Positions 54,621-63,717 of a stretch of 64,000 nucleotides of DNA are shown here, piece by piece. Within the stretch, counting starts at the first letter, position 1. Each line of letters opens with the position of its first letter. Origin of the DNA: Saprospiraceae bacterium (GTDB taxonomy: Bacteria > Bacteroidota > Bacteroidia > Chitinophagales > Saprospiraceae); contig JADKGD010000017.1 in NCBI GenBank assembly GCA_016717145.1, positions 93,501-157,500 of the forward strand, in the 5' to 3' direction. The notes under the pieces were generated by a model that worked only from the letters and a program-made list of their open reading frames with translations, was not told the origin of the DNA and ran no database searches. The position numbers were made by a program, and so were the translations under genes.

Positions 54621-55736
54621 TTAATTATTTTTTGCCATCAAAAGTTGATTGTAAATAATTTCTGAGCTTTCTGCCCAATTGAACATTTTAAATCTTTCTA
54701 TTCCTTTTGAGATCAATTCTTCTTTTAGTTTGATATCTGTGGTAATCTTTATAAGCGCATCTGAAATAGCAGGAACATCATATGGATTGACTAAGATGGC
54801 AGCATTATCTGCGACTTCTGCCATTGAGGTCACAGATGAAGTGATGACAGGAGTACCTGTTTTCATTGCTTCGAGAATAGGAATACCAAATCCTTCAAAA
54901 AGGGAGATATAAACCAGTGCTTCAGCTTTTTTGATCAGTTTATATTTTGTTGTTTCGGAGATTGGCCCTGAATAAATGACAGCATTTGATTGCGCTATTT
55001 TTTTTCTGATTTCATCAGATTTCCATGCAAGCCGGCCGCAAAGAATTAACTTATATTTTTTGTCAGTTTGTGTCATAAAATGATTAAACCCGTCTATTAA
55101 TCTTTCAATATTTTTTCTTGGGTGCAATGAACCTACATAAATAAAAAATGGATCATCAGAGATGGCTTTAAGCAGGTTCTCTGGAATAACATCATCATAA
55201 TCCGGCAAATGTTCTGATACTGCGTTATATGCCACGTGGATTTTGTCCCTTGATATTTTAAACTGCTGTTGAATATCATTTTTTACAAACTCAGAAACTG
55301 CTATTATAGAAAACGCTTTATCATGATATCTGGGAATATATCTTTGATAATGTTTTAAAGCCAGATAAGGTATGTGTTCCGGAAAATGAATATATGCCAG
55401 ATCATGGGTGACTAAAACAGTGGGAATTTTAGCACGAAGGCTTAAGTATCCGTCTCCGGAATAAAAAACATCAATTTTGTATTTAGTAAAAAAAACAGGC
55501 AATAAATATTCAAACCAAATATGCCACAAAATTGGATGACGGGCTTGTAGTGGAACTACTATCTTTATAACATTGGATGGGAAATTAAAATGCGCGCTTA
55601 CTTTCCGATCAAAAAACAAATAAAATGTATCATCTGGATGTGCTGTAGCCATATGCGTGGTAGTTTCATAAATATATCTTGCAACACCTTCCATATTGTC
55701 ACTTAAAAGTATTCTTGCATTTATACCAATATTCAT
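54621..55736 (-). CDS. Glycosyltransferase family 4-type (GT-B fold)
   Basis: 371 residues, ATG at 55734-55736. N-terminal acceptor-domain start NIGINARILLSDNMEGVARYI; glycosyl-donor domain IYVGSLHPRKNIERLI, KLILCGRLAWK, and the EX7E segment in SLFEGFGIPILEAMKTGTPVITSSVTSMAEV. It is a GT4-type retaining enzyme for surface polysaccharide or LPS, cytosolic; the sugar is not readable. No other polysaccharide genes are adjacent. Confidence 0.88.
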   Translation of the reverse strand: MNIGINARILLSDNMEGVARYIYETTTHMATAHPDDTFYLFFDRKVSAHFNFPSNVIKIVVPLQARHPILWHIWFEYLLPVFFTKYKIDVFYSGDGYLSLRAKIPTVLVTHDLAYIHFPEHIPYLALKHYQRYIPRYHDKAFSIIAVSEFVKNDIQQQFKISRDKIHVAYNAVSEHLPDYDDVIPENLLKAISDDPFFIYVGSLHPRKNIERLIDGFNHFMTQTDKKYKLILCGRLAWKSDEIRKKIAQSNAVIYSGPISETTKYKLIKKAEALVYISLFEGFGIPILEAMKTGTPVITSSVTSMAEVADNAAILVNPYDVPAISDALIKITTDIKLKEELISKGIERFKMFNWAESSEIIYNQLLMAKNN

Positions 55737-55905
55737 ATTGCTTTTTAATTATTGTTAGTGCAAAACTAATGTATTCCTGATACCATATTTAAATAATTCA
55801 AATCAATCTATGTTTATAAGCGTTATTACCAACGTTTTTTATAAAAAAACCGTTTAAGTATAATGTAGAGTTTATTTTGGTATATGCTATTAATCCTGTT
55901 ATAAT

Positions 55906-56229
55906 ATGAAATGGTTGCTTTTACTTTTTTGGTGTACAATATGTTTTCAAAGTTGTTCAAAACATGATCTGGAAGAACTTGCGGATGCGACATTATTAGG
56001 TTTTGATTTAAGAGAATGTGTATGTTGTGGTGGCATGTTGGTGCAAATAAAAAATGATATTTCAGGTGTTGATGAAACATATCAGTGGTATATGACAAAA
56101 GGCGATTTAGGTGTGGGTGCCATTGATTCATTCCCGGTAAATTGCAGGATTAAATATGATATTATAAAAGAGAGATGTGTTATTTCTAAAGCGGAATTAG
56201 ATATCAGTAAATTAGTTATTATCAAATAG
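55906..56229 (+). CDS. Small Cys-rich lipoprotein of unknown function
   Basis: 107 residues, ATG at 55906. Lipoprotein signal (MKWLLLLFWCTICFQSC, lipid Cys17). The mature part has GFDLRECVCCGGM, a Cys-Val-Cys-Cys cluster I have seen in other unnamed Bacteroidota lipoproteins, and two later Cys (Cys80, Cys91) that may pair. It stands 22 bp upstream of the Kunitz lipoprotein gene and is probably cotranscribed with it. Confidence 0.72.
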   Translation: MKWLLLLFWCTICFQSCSKHDLEELADATLLGFDLRECVCCGGMLVQIKNDISGVDETYQWYMTKGDLGVGAIDSFPVNCRIKYDIIKERCVISKAELDISKLVIIK

Positions 56230-56251
56230 CGGTATTAAAAAATAATAACAA

Positions 56252-56497
56252 ATGAAATTTATATTTTATTTATATGGTCTTGTTTTGTTATTTTCTTCTT
56301 GTAATAAAGACTGTGTAGACAGTCCCAGATGTGCACTTGAGCCTCAGGTGGGTAACTGTAAAGGCGCGTTTCCCCGATATTATTACGATGCTTCGGATAA
56401 AAAGTGTAAAGTGTTTTATTGGGGAGGTTGTGATGGACTTGTTCCTTTTGAGACCCTGGAAGAATGTAAAAATAAGTGTACATGTGGAGACGACTGA
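56252..56497 (+). CDS. Lipoprotein with a Kunitz/BPTI-type protease inhibitor domain
   Basis: 81 residues, ATG at 56252. Lipoprotein signal (FYLYGLVLLFSSC, lipid Cys17), then a Kunitz domain with cysteines 27, 36, 52, 60, 72, 76. Their spacings (9, 16, 8, 12, 4) match bovine BPTI (9, 16, 8, 13, 4). The motifs FPRYYYD, FYWGGCDG and FETLEEC are also diagnostic. The residue after the second Cys (Lys37) corresponds to BPTI P1 Lys15, followed by Gly where BPTI has Ala, so the domain should inhibit trypsin-like proteases. Two extra Cys (21, 78) may pair. Kunitz domains are mainly animal and rare in bacteria, making this a notable find. Confidence 0.93.
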   Translation: MKFIFYLYGLVLLFSSCNKDCVDSPRCALEPQVGNCKGAFPRYYYDASDKKCKVFYWGGCDGLVPFETLEECKNKCTCGDD

Positions 56498-56644
56498 ATC
56501 ATAATTTTATCCCTGCGATATTCATCTTTTTAAAAAAAATAGCTCTGATTTAAATCATCTTTTAGTTGTATTCTAATGCAATTTTAAGAAATCTTTGTCC
56601 AAAATGCTTACTTTTGTGGTGTTTTTTAATAAATATTTTTGTTC

Positions 56645-58828
56645 ATGGGAGGGTTTAAGTCGGCTTTTGTTATTAATTTGTTCATGTGCCATTTTTGTTT
56701 TAGTCAATCAGATAGCATTTCAAGTCGCTTGATGGTTGAACAGATAACAGTTAAGGCTTACCGCCAGAATCAAACTATAAAACAACTAAGCGACGTCCAC
56801 AATACTTTTATAATCAGTGGTCGTAAAAATGAAGTAATAGATATATCCGCTTTGCCAGCCAATCTATCAGAAAAGACAGGTCGTCAATTGTTTGCTAAGG
56901 TTCCTGGCGCATTTATATATGATATGGATGGTTCCGGCAACCAGATAAATGTCTCGACAAGAGGTTTGGATGCACATAGAAGTTGGGAGTTTAATATCAG
57001 ACAAAATGGGGTGATCATTAATTCAGATTTGTATGGCTACCCGGCCAGTCATTACAGCCCACCGATGGAATCAGTTAAAAATATTGAAATTGTAAGGGGC
57101 ACTGCAGCATTACAATACGGTGCCGGTTTTGGAGGCATGATAAATTATGTTTCAAAAAGAGCGGACACAACCCAGGCAATCGGTATAGAAAGCATTAATT
57201 CAGTAGGATCATTCGGACTCCTTAGTTCATACAATTCTATAGGAGGGAAAATAGGGAAGTTTACATATTTTGGATATTTCCAGAAAAGAGTATCAGAAGG
57301 ATACCGTCGCAATGGCCGGTCAAGTGCTGATGCTCAGTTTCTAAGCTTAACTTATGATGTATCAGATAAGCTTCAAGTAAAAGCTGAGTTGGGGCGAAGC
57401 TATTATTTGTATCGGATTCCCGGACCTTTGACAGATAGTATGTTTTATGCTGACCCAAGACAAGCAAGTCGTTCGAGAAATTATTACTCACCGGAAATTT
57501 ACGTACCATCACTAACTATAGACTATAAGTCAGGAACAAATACGAAGATGAATTTGATTATTTCAGGCGTATTTGGCGATAGGAGCAGTGTGCTTTTTGA
57601 AGGATTTGCTGATAAAAAAGATGTCATTGACCCTGCTACAAATCAATATGCTGCGAGGATTGTTGACATTGACAGATTCAATTCTAAAACAGCTGAATTC
57701 AGAGTTCTTCATAGTTATAGAATCGGAAATGCAAAAGCCATTATGACTTCAGGTCTGAGATATTTTAATAATAATATGTCCAGAAGGCAAAGAGGTATAG
57801 GAAGCACAGGAACTGATTTTGACCTTTCGGTGACTGGTCAGTTTGGCAGGGATCTATATTACAAAAGCAATAGTCTTGCTTTTTCTGTGGAGAATTTAAT
57901 CTATATTACAGAAAATTTTTCTGTTTCTCCGGGCTTCAGGTATGAATATGGACAGACCGATATGACAGGCAATATAAGTTATATAGATCCAAATGATTTT
58001 CCCAATCAAATTAAACATAGAATACCTGTTTTTGGCTTTAACACGCAACTAAAAATTAATGAAACCAACAGCCTGTACGGCAGTATTTCGCAGGCGTACA
58101 GACCAGTTTTATTTAAGGACATTATACCTGGCAGCATTCTTGAACGGGCGAATAAAGATCTTAAGAATGCTTATGGGTATAATGCAGAAATCGGTTACAG
58201 GGGCTATTTAGGTCAAATTGTAAAATTTGATATTACTGTTTTTGATTTGTCCTACAATAACCGACTGGGCAACCTTGTAAGTCAGGACAGTGATGGTTCC
58301 AATTACATTTTGAAAACAAATATTGGTGACAGCCGAACATATGGTCTGGAATGCTACGCTGAAATATTTCCCTTCAAATCTGAACTGATAACAATGTCAA
58401 TATTTACAGCATCCTCATTAATGAACGGCAGATATTCAAATGGTAAAATTGCCCTCGGGGCGGAAAATATTGATATATCAGGTAAGAGGATTGAATCTGT
58501 GCCTGAATTTATTTCACGCAATGGATTCAGTGTTGGATACAAAGGACTGACAAGCACATTGCAATATAGTTATGTTTCATCTTCATTCTCCAACCCGAAC
58601 AATACAATAATCCCTAGTATCAACGGATCAAATGGCTTGGTTCCTTCATATAGCCTGCTCGACTTCAACATGGCCTTGTCCATTAATAGTAATATTTTGT
58701 TGAGAATTGGTATCAATAATATACTCAACAAACAATATTTTACCAAGAGACCACAATTTTACCCGGGTCCCGGAGTATGGAGCTCAGATGGAAGAGGTAT
58801 ATTCCTATCTTTCGGGGTAAAGATATAG
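56645..58828 (+). CDS. TonB-dependent outer-membrane receptor (FecA-like, plug plus barrel)
   Basis: 727 residues from the ATG at 56645 (a TTG two codons upstream is possible). Short signal ending FCFSQ. Plug domain ~45-175 with TRGLDAHRSWEFNI, SVKNIEIVRGTAALQYG, GFGGMINYVSKR; then a 22-strand-type barrel ending KQYFTKRPQFYPGPGVW and GIFLSFGVKI, the C-terminal signature of Fe(III)-siderophore/citrate-type receptors. No CarboxypepD_reg domain, so it is not SusC-like. The substrate is likely an iron chelate or similar. TACTTTTG at 56609-56616 is a possible -7 box. Confidence 0.92.
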   Translation: MGGFKSAFVINLFMCHFCFSQSDSISSRLMVEQITVKAYRQNQTIKQLSDVHNTFIISGRKNEVIDISALPANLSEKTGRQLFAKVPGAFIYDMDGSGNQINVSTRGLDAHRSWEFNIRQNGVIINSDLYGYPASHYSPPMESVKNIEIVRGTAALQYGAGFGGMINYVSKRADTTQAIGIESINSVGSFGLLSSYNSIGGKIGKFTYFGYFQKRVSEGYRRNGRSSADAQFLSLTYDVSDKLQVKAELGRSYYLYRIPGPLTDSMFYADPRQASRSRNYYSPEIYVPSLTIDYKSGTNTKMNLIISGVFGDRSSVLFEGFADKKDVIDPATNQYAARIVDIDRFNSKTAEFRVLHSYRIGNAKAIMTSGLRYFNNNMSRRQRGIGSTGTDFDLSVTGQFGRDLYYKSNSLAFSVENLIYITENFSVSPGFRYEYGQTDMTGNISYIDPNDFPNQIKHRIPVFGFNTQLKINETNSLYGSISQAYRPVLFKDIIPGSILERANKDLKNAYGYNAEIGYRGYLGQIVKFDITVFDLSYNNRLGNLVSQDSDGSNYILKTNIGDSRTYGLECYAEIFPFKSELITMSIFTASSLMNGRYSNGKIALGAENIDISGKRIESVPEFISRNGFSVGYKGLTSTLQYSYVSSSFSNPNNTIIPSINGSNGLVPSYSLLDFNMALSINSNILLRIGINNILNKQYFTKRPQFYPGPGVWSSDGRGIFLSFGVKI

Positions 58829-58917
58829 CGAGCAATAAAATAATTGCGCTTATGGGTTCGAAATTAAATATCAGGATTCATTTTTATGAATCTTATACTT
58901 TGTAAACAAATAATTTG

Positions 58918-58925
58918 TACCTTTG
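58918..58925 (+). promoter_or_regulatory. Candidate -7 box (TACCTTTG) for the S1 gene
   Basis: TACCTTTG fits TAnnTTTG and lies 71 bp before the S1 start. TTTG at 58899-58902 is 15 bp upstream, shorter than the 19-21 bp norm, so this is a moderate call. Confidence 0.45.
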
Positions 58926-58996
58926 CAGCCATTTTTAAAAAATAATATTAAATAACCTCTGTCATTTTATATAATGGCATACAAATTTTAACGAAA

Positions 58997-61291
58997 ATGG
59001 TAGAAGATAACGATCTCGTAAACGACCATGTAGAGGAAACTGACGCAATAATCGAAGACATTTCAGATGTGCAATTAGAGCCTGTTGTAGACAATACGAC
59101 CACTGCGCATGATGATTATGATTGGACTACAGGCAAACGAAATACTGTTAAGTATGATGATGCCACCCACAAAACTTATTTTGATCAATATGACCAATCT
59201 TTAAATTCAGTAGCTGAACTTGAAGTTGTTAAAGGCCGTGTAACGTCAATTCATAGTGGTGATGTAGTATTGGACATCAATTATAAATCTGATGGTTTGG
59301 TTCCTTTGTCTGAATTTAGGGATACACCTGATCTGAAAATTGGTGATTATGTTGACGTATATGTAGAAAACAAAGAAGACTACAGAGGCCAGTTGGTTCT
59401 TTCCAGAAGAAAGGCCAAGCTGTTGAAAGCATGGGACAACCTTGTAGATTCATACAAAAATGGTACTATTATCAAAGGTCTTGTTGTTAGCAAAACCAAG
59501 GGCGGACTTATCGTAGATTGTCTTGGTATAGAAACATTCCTGCCAGGTTCTCAGATTGACGTGAAGCCAATTACAGATTATGATATCTATGTTGGGAAGA
59601 CAATGGAATTTAAAGTTGTTAAGATAAACGAAGCAATAAAAAATGCGGTTGTTTCACACAAAGCACTTATTGAAAGCGATCTTGCAGAACAAAGAGAAAC
59701 AATCATATCAGGTCTTGAAAAAGGTCAGGTATTGGAAGGTGTTGTTAAGAATATTACTGACTTTGGTGCATTTATGGATCTTGGTGGTGTTGATGGACTT
59801 CTGTATATCACAGATATATCTTGGGGTAGAATCAACCATCCAAATGAGGTATTGTCATTAAATCAAAAAATTAATGTTGTAGTACTTGACTTTGGTGAGG
59901 ACAAAAAGAGAATATCTTTGGGTCTTAAGCAACTTACACCACATCCTTGGGAAGTTCTGGACAATACCATTGCAGAAGGAAGTGTAATTAAGGGTAAGAT
60001 TGTAAATATAGAAGATTACGGTGCATTCCTTGAGATCATTCCTGGTGTTGAGGGCCTTATTCACGTATCTGAAGTAAACTGGAGCAATCAGCCTGTAAAT
60101 GCAAGAGATTTCTTTACATTGGGTCAGGAAATGGAAGCAAAAGTTGTGACTATTGATAGGGATGAGCGTAAAATGTCATTAAGTGTTAAGCAATTAACTG
60201 AAGATCCATGGAGTGTTGTTTCGGCTAAATATAAGGTTGGGACCAAGCATGTCGGAGAAGTTAAAAACCTTACACCTTATGGGGTATTCGTTGAACTCGA
60301 AAATGGTATTGGAGGTATGGTTCACATATCAGATTTATCATGGACAAAAAGATATTCGCACCCATCTGAATTTACAAAAGTAGGTGAGAAGATTGATGTT
60401 TCCATCCTTGAAGTTGATGAAGAAAGCAGAAAATTGTCACTAGGCCACAAGCAGCTTGAAGAAAATCCATGGGATACTTTTGAAAACGTATTCCCTGTTG
60501 GATCTTATCATGAAGCAACAATAGTCAAAAAAGACGATAGAGGTGCAGTAGTTCAATTACCTTATGGTCTGGAGGCATATGCCCCGATCAAACACATCAA
60601 AAAAGAAGATGGATCCACTGCAGGTAATGAAGAAACATTAACTTTTAAAGTGATCGAATTCAATAGAGATGACAAAAGAATTATTGTTTCTCATTCCAGA
60701 TATTTGGAGGATATCAGAAAAGAAGCAGACCAAATAATTGAATCTGACCGTTCTAAAGAAAAAGAAGAAGTTAAGAAGACAATAAAAGCCACTCAATCCA
60801 AAATTGAGTTGTCAACATTTGGCGATATAGCGGGTTTTTCTGAACTAAAGGAGCAAATGGCTGAAGCCATAACTAAGGCACCAAAAGCTTCTGCTCCTAA
60901 AGCTGAAGTTGTAGAAGCTGCACCTCAGATAGTTGAAGAGGTAAAGACTGAATCAATAGAAGAGGCAACTGAAGCCATTGTTGATGTTCCTGCTAAAGAA
61001 GCAGTAGTTGTAAAAAAAGCATCAAAGGGATCTGCCTTAAAATCAGATGACCTTAAAAAAGTTGAGGGCATAGGGCCTAAAATTGAAGAATTATTTCATA
61101 ATGCAGGTATCATTACTTTTAGTGATTTAGCTAAGGCCGATCCTGTTGCATTGAAAGAAATTCTGAATGCTGCCGGATCCAGATATCAGATGCATGATCC
61201 TTCTTCATGGCCAGCACAAGCAGAAATGGCGGCTAATGGAGAGTGGGATAAACTGAAAGTTTGGCAAGATAATGCAAAGGGCGGTAAATAA
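58997..61291 (+). CDS. rpsA: 30S ribosomal protein S1 with C-terminal helix-hairpin-helix extension
   Basis: 764 residues, ATG at 58997. Six S1/OB repeats occupy ~70-575, seen by repeated G-x-(V/I)-x-x-(I/L)...G(A/V)F(M/L/V)(D/E)L and I(S/T)(D/E)(I/L)(S/N)W pairs (GAFMDLGGVDGLLYITDISW, GAFLEIIPGVEGLIHVSEVNW, GVFVELENGIGGMVHISDLSW). S1 binds mRNA leaders and the 30S subunit. Beyond residue ~610 is an unusual extension: a low-complexity Ala/Glu/Lys/Val stretch and a helix-hairpin-helix-like domain (LKKVEGIGPKIEELFHNAGI, KADPVALKEILNAAG), of the type that binds nucleic acid. A strong terminator follows. Confidence 0.94.
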   Translation: MVEDNDLVNDHVEETDAIIEDISDVQLEPVVDNTTTAHDDYDWTTGKRNTVKYDDATHKTYFDQYDQSLNSVAELEVVKGRVTSIHSGDVVLDINYKSDGLVPLSEFRDTPDLKIGDYVDVYVENKEDYRGQLVLSRRKAKLLKAWDNLVDSYKNGTIIKGLVVSKTKGGLIVDCLGIETFLPGSQIDVKPITDYDIYVGKTMEFKVVKINEAIKNAVVSHKALIESDLAEQRETIISGLEKGQVLEGVVKNITDFGAFMDLGGVDGLLYITDISWGRINHPNEVLSLNQKINVVVLDFGEDKKRISLGLKQLTPHPWEVLDNTIAEGSVIKGKIVNIEDYGAFLEIIPGVEGLIHVSEVNWSNQPVNARDFFTLGQEMEAKVVTIDRDERKMSLSVKQLTEDPWSVVSAKYKVGTKHVGEVKNLTPYGVFVELENGIGGMVHISDLSWTKRYSHPSEFTKVGEKIDVSILEVDEESRKLSLGHKQLEENPWDTFENVFPVGSYHEATIVKKDDRGAVVQLPYGLEAYAPIKHIKKEDGSTAGNEETLTFKVIEFNRDDKRIIVSHSRYLEDIRKEADQIIESDRSKEKEEVKKTIKATQSKIELSTFGDIAGFSELKEQMAEAITKAPKASAPKAEVVEAAPQIVEEVKTESIEEATEAIVDVPAKEAVVVKKASKGSALKSDDLKKVEGIGPKIEELFHNAGIITFSDLAKADPVALKEILNAAGSRYQMHDPSSWPAQAEMAANGEWDKLKVWQDNAKGGK

Positions 61292-61320
61292 TATTACCTT
61301 TAAATAAGCCAAAATAATGC

Positions 61321-61355
61321 AGCCCCTGATTTGAATAAGTCAGGGGCTTTTTTTA
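61321..61355 (+). terminator. Intrinsic terminator after the S1 gene
   Basis: A 9-bp perfect stem (AGCCCCTGA at 61321-61329 and TCAGGGGCT at 61340-61348), 10-base loop, then seven T residues. It lies 30 bp past the S1 stop and separates S1 from the carotenoid genes. Confidence 0.95.
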
Positions 61356-61407
61356 TCAACATTTTTATGGTTTTAATGTTAAAGTTGAAAATAATAATAA
61401 TCAAAAT

Positions 61408-62880
61408 TTGAAAACAGTCGGCGTAATAGGGTCAGGATTTTCAGGTTTAGCCGCTGCAAGTTCACTGGCTGCATCTGGCTTTAAGGTGACTGTCTTGGAG
61501 AAAAATGAAACTTTGGGTGGAAGGGCCAGAAAATTTGAATCAGATGGTTATATATTTGATATGGGGCCATCGTGGTATTGGATGCCCGAAGTGTTCGAAA
61601 ATTTTTTTAATAAATTTGGCAAAAAGACTTCAGATTATTACAAATTGATCCGTTTGGATCCTTCATATGATGTGATTTTTGGTGCTGATGATATTGTATC
61701 GATGCCAGCAGACTACAAGGAGTTAAAGGCGCTTTTTGATAATATAGAGCCTGGTAGTAGCCAAAATTTGGATAAGTTTCTGCACGAGGCTGAATATAAA
61801 TATAAAGTTGGAATGGAAGAATTTGTATGGAAACCAGGTCAGTCTATTATGGAATTTGTTGACATAAGGGTTGTTAAGAGCTTATTTCGATTGCAAATGC
61901 TGACGTCCATAGCCACACAAATTGATAAATTATTCAAAAATGAAAAACTAAGAAACATACTTAAGTTTCCGGTTTTGTTTCTTGGAGCAACACCTGAAAA
62001 TACGCCGGCACTGTATAGTCTTATGAACTATGCTGATCTAAGACTTGGTACTTGGTATCCAATGGGGGGAATGTATAAAGTGATAGAAGGTTTTGTGTCG
62101 GTGGCCAAAGAATTAGGTGTTGATTTCATTACTAATGCCGAGGTAACAAAACTTAATGTTACAGATGGGAAAGTCACGGATGTACAAACAGAAAAAGGCA
62201 GTTATTCATTTGATTTTGTTGTTGCGAGCGCTGACTACCACCATGTCGAGCAATCTCTTTTGCCTGAACAATACAGAACATACGACAAAAAATACTGGGA
62301 AAGCCGTACCATGGCGCCTAGTTCATTGTTATTTTATTTGGGTCTCAATACCAGGTTGAAAGGATTAAAACATCATAACTTGTTTTTTGATAAAGATTTT
62401 GCACTTCATGCAAAAGAAATTTATACTGATCCTAAATGGCCTACAGACCCATTGTTTTATGTTTCCTGTCCTACAATGACAGATGACTTTATTGCACCCC
62501 GGGGATGTGAAAATGTATTTTTACTCATGCCGTTGGCTCCCGGTGTCCGCGATAATGAGGTACTTAGAGCACAATATTTTGATATTATTTGTGATCGGAT
62601 CAAATTCATAACGGGAAATGAAATCAGAGATCACATCGTGTTCAAAAAGTCTTATTGTGTATCAGATTTTGAATCAGATTACCACGCATTCAAAGGCAAT
62701 GCTTATGGCCTGGCCAATACTTTATACCAGACTGCATTTTTAAAGCCCAAAATGCACAACAAAAACATATCAAATTTGTATTACACGGGTCAATTGACAA
62801 CTCCTGGTCCTGGTGTGCCACCTTCTATCATTTCTGGGCAGGTAGTTGCAAATGAGATTATTAAATTAAATAAATCGTAG
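61408..62880 (+). CDS. crtI: Phytoene desaturase (CrtI type)
   Basis: 490 residues with a TTG start at 61408, because the FAD-binding motif VIGSGFSGLAAASSLAA begins three residues in and no ATG is available upstream in frame. The Rossmann motif, FEVTVLEKN-like second strand (KVTVLEKNETLGGRARKF), DMGPSWYWMPEVF, and the C-terminal TGQLTTPGPGVPPSIISGQ identify the CrtI family, which introduces double bonds into phytoene to give lycopene or related products. It is cotranscribed with crtB (3 bp apart). Confidence 0.93.
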   Translation: MKTVGVIGSGFSGLAAASSLAASGFKVTVLEKNETLGGRARKFESDGYIFDMGPSWYWMPEVFENFFNKFGKKTSDYYKLIRLDPSYDVIFGADDIVSMPADYKELKALFDNIEPGSSQNLDKFLHEAEYKYKVGMEEFVWKPGQSIMEFVDIRVVKSLFRLQMLTSIATQIDKLFKNEKLRNILKFPVLFLGATPENTPALYSLMNYADLRLGTWYPMGGMYKVIEGFVSVAKELGVDFITNAEVTKLNVTDGKVTDVQTEKGSYSFDFVVASADYHHVEQSLLPEQYRTYDKKYWESRTMAPSSLLFYLGLNTRLKGLKHHNLFFDKDFALHAKEIYTDPKWPTDPLFYVSCPTMTDDFIAPRGCENVFLLMPLAPGVRDNEVLRAQYFDIICDRIKFITGNEIRDHIVFKKSYCVSDFESDYHAFKGNAYGLANTLYQTAFLKPKMHNKNISNLYYTGQLTTPGPGVPPSIISGQVVANEIIKLNKS

Positions 62881-62883
62881 TGT

Positions 62884-63717
62884 ATGGATTTATATTCTAA
62901 AGTATGTTTTGATTGTAATAAATTGATAACCAATAGTTACAGTACATCTTTTTCTCTTGGAATCAGGATGTTTTCAGACGAACTTCGAATGCCCATCTAT
63001 GCAGTTTATGGCTTTGTAAGGTTTGCTGACGAAATAGTTGATACCTTTCATGATAGTGATAAGGAAGGATTGCTGAAGGAATTCAAACATGACACATTTA
63101 AAGCTATAGAAGCTAAGGTCAGCTTAAATCCTGTGCTCCACTCATTTCAGCAGATTGTCAATAAGTATAAAATTGAGCACCATTTGATAGAAGCTTTTCT
63201 GAATAGCATGGAAATGGACCTGCACAGAAACATATACGATAAAAAGGATCTGGATACCTATATTTATGGCTCAGCCGAGGTAGTTGGGCTTATGTGTTTA
63301 CAGGTTTTTTTAAATAGTAACACTCAGGAATATGATAAACTAATGCCTAATGCAAAAGCGTTGGGTGCGGCATTTCAAAAAATTAACTTTCTTAGAGATA
63401 TGAAGTCAGATTTCCAGGAGCGTGGCAGAGTTTATTTTCCAGATATAAATTTTCATGACTTTACGGAAAAAGAGAAAAAGGAAATCGAACTTGACATTCA
63501 GCATGATTTTGACTTTGCATTCAAAGGTATTCAACAGTTGCCTAAATCTTCCAGGTTAGGTGTATATTGTGCATACAAGTACTATTTAAATTTATTTTTT
63601 AAGATTAAAAAACTACCTGCCAAAGTAATAACTGAACAAAGGATAAGGGTAAGCGACAAAAGGAAACTGTATCTTCTGACGACATCAGCCTTTCAAAATC
63701 ACTTTGGATTATTATAA
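62884..63717 (+). CDS. crtB: Phytoene synthase (squalene/phytoene synthase family)
   Basis: 277 residues, ATG at 62884. The two Asp-rich substrate sites are GFVRFADEIVDTFHD and LRDMKSDFQERGRVYFP; AVYGFVRFAD and YGSAEVVGLMCL are family signatures. It joins two GGPP molecules into phytoene, the substrate for CrtI. Together the two genes start carotenoid synthesis, giving a yellow-orange pigment, common in Bacteroidota. Later genes of the pathway (cyclase, hydroxylase) lie outside the window or elsewhere. Confidence 0.94.
   Translation: MDLYSKVCFDCNKLITNSYSTSFSLGIRMFSDELRMPIYAVYGFVRFADEIVDTFHDSDKEGLLKEFKHDTFKAIEAKVSLNPVLHSFQQIVNKYKIEHHLIEAFLNSMEMDLHRNIYDKKDLDTYIYGSAEVVGLMCLQVFLNSNTQEYDKLMPNAKALGAAFQKINFLRDMKSDFQERGRVYFPDINFHDFTEKEKKEIELDIQHDFDFAFKGIQQLPKSSRLGVYCAYKYYLNLFFKIKKLPAKVITEQRIRVSDKRKLYLLTTSAFQNHFGLL

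Noticed and set aside
58840..58880. The GGGTTCGAAAT stretch as a possible tRNA T-loop
   Set aside because: No acceptor or anticodon stem can be formed around it, and no tRNA-like secondary structure is visible within 90 bp.
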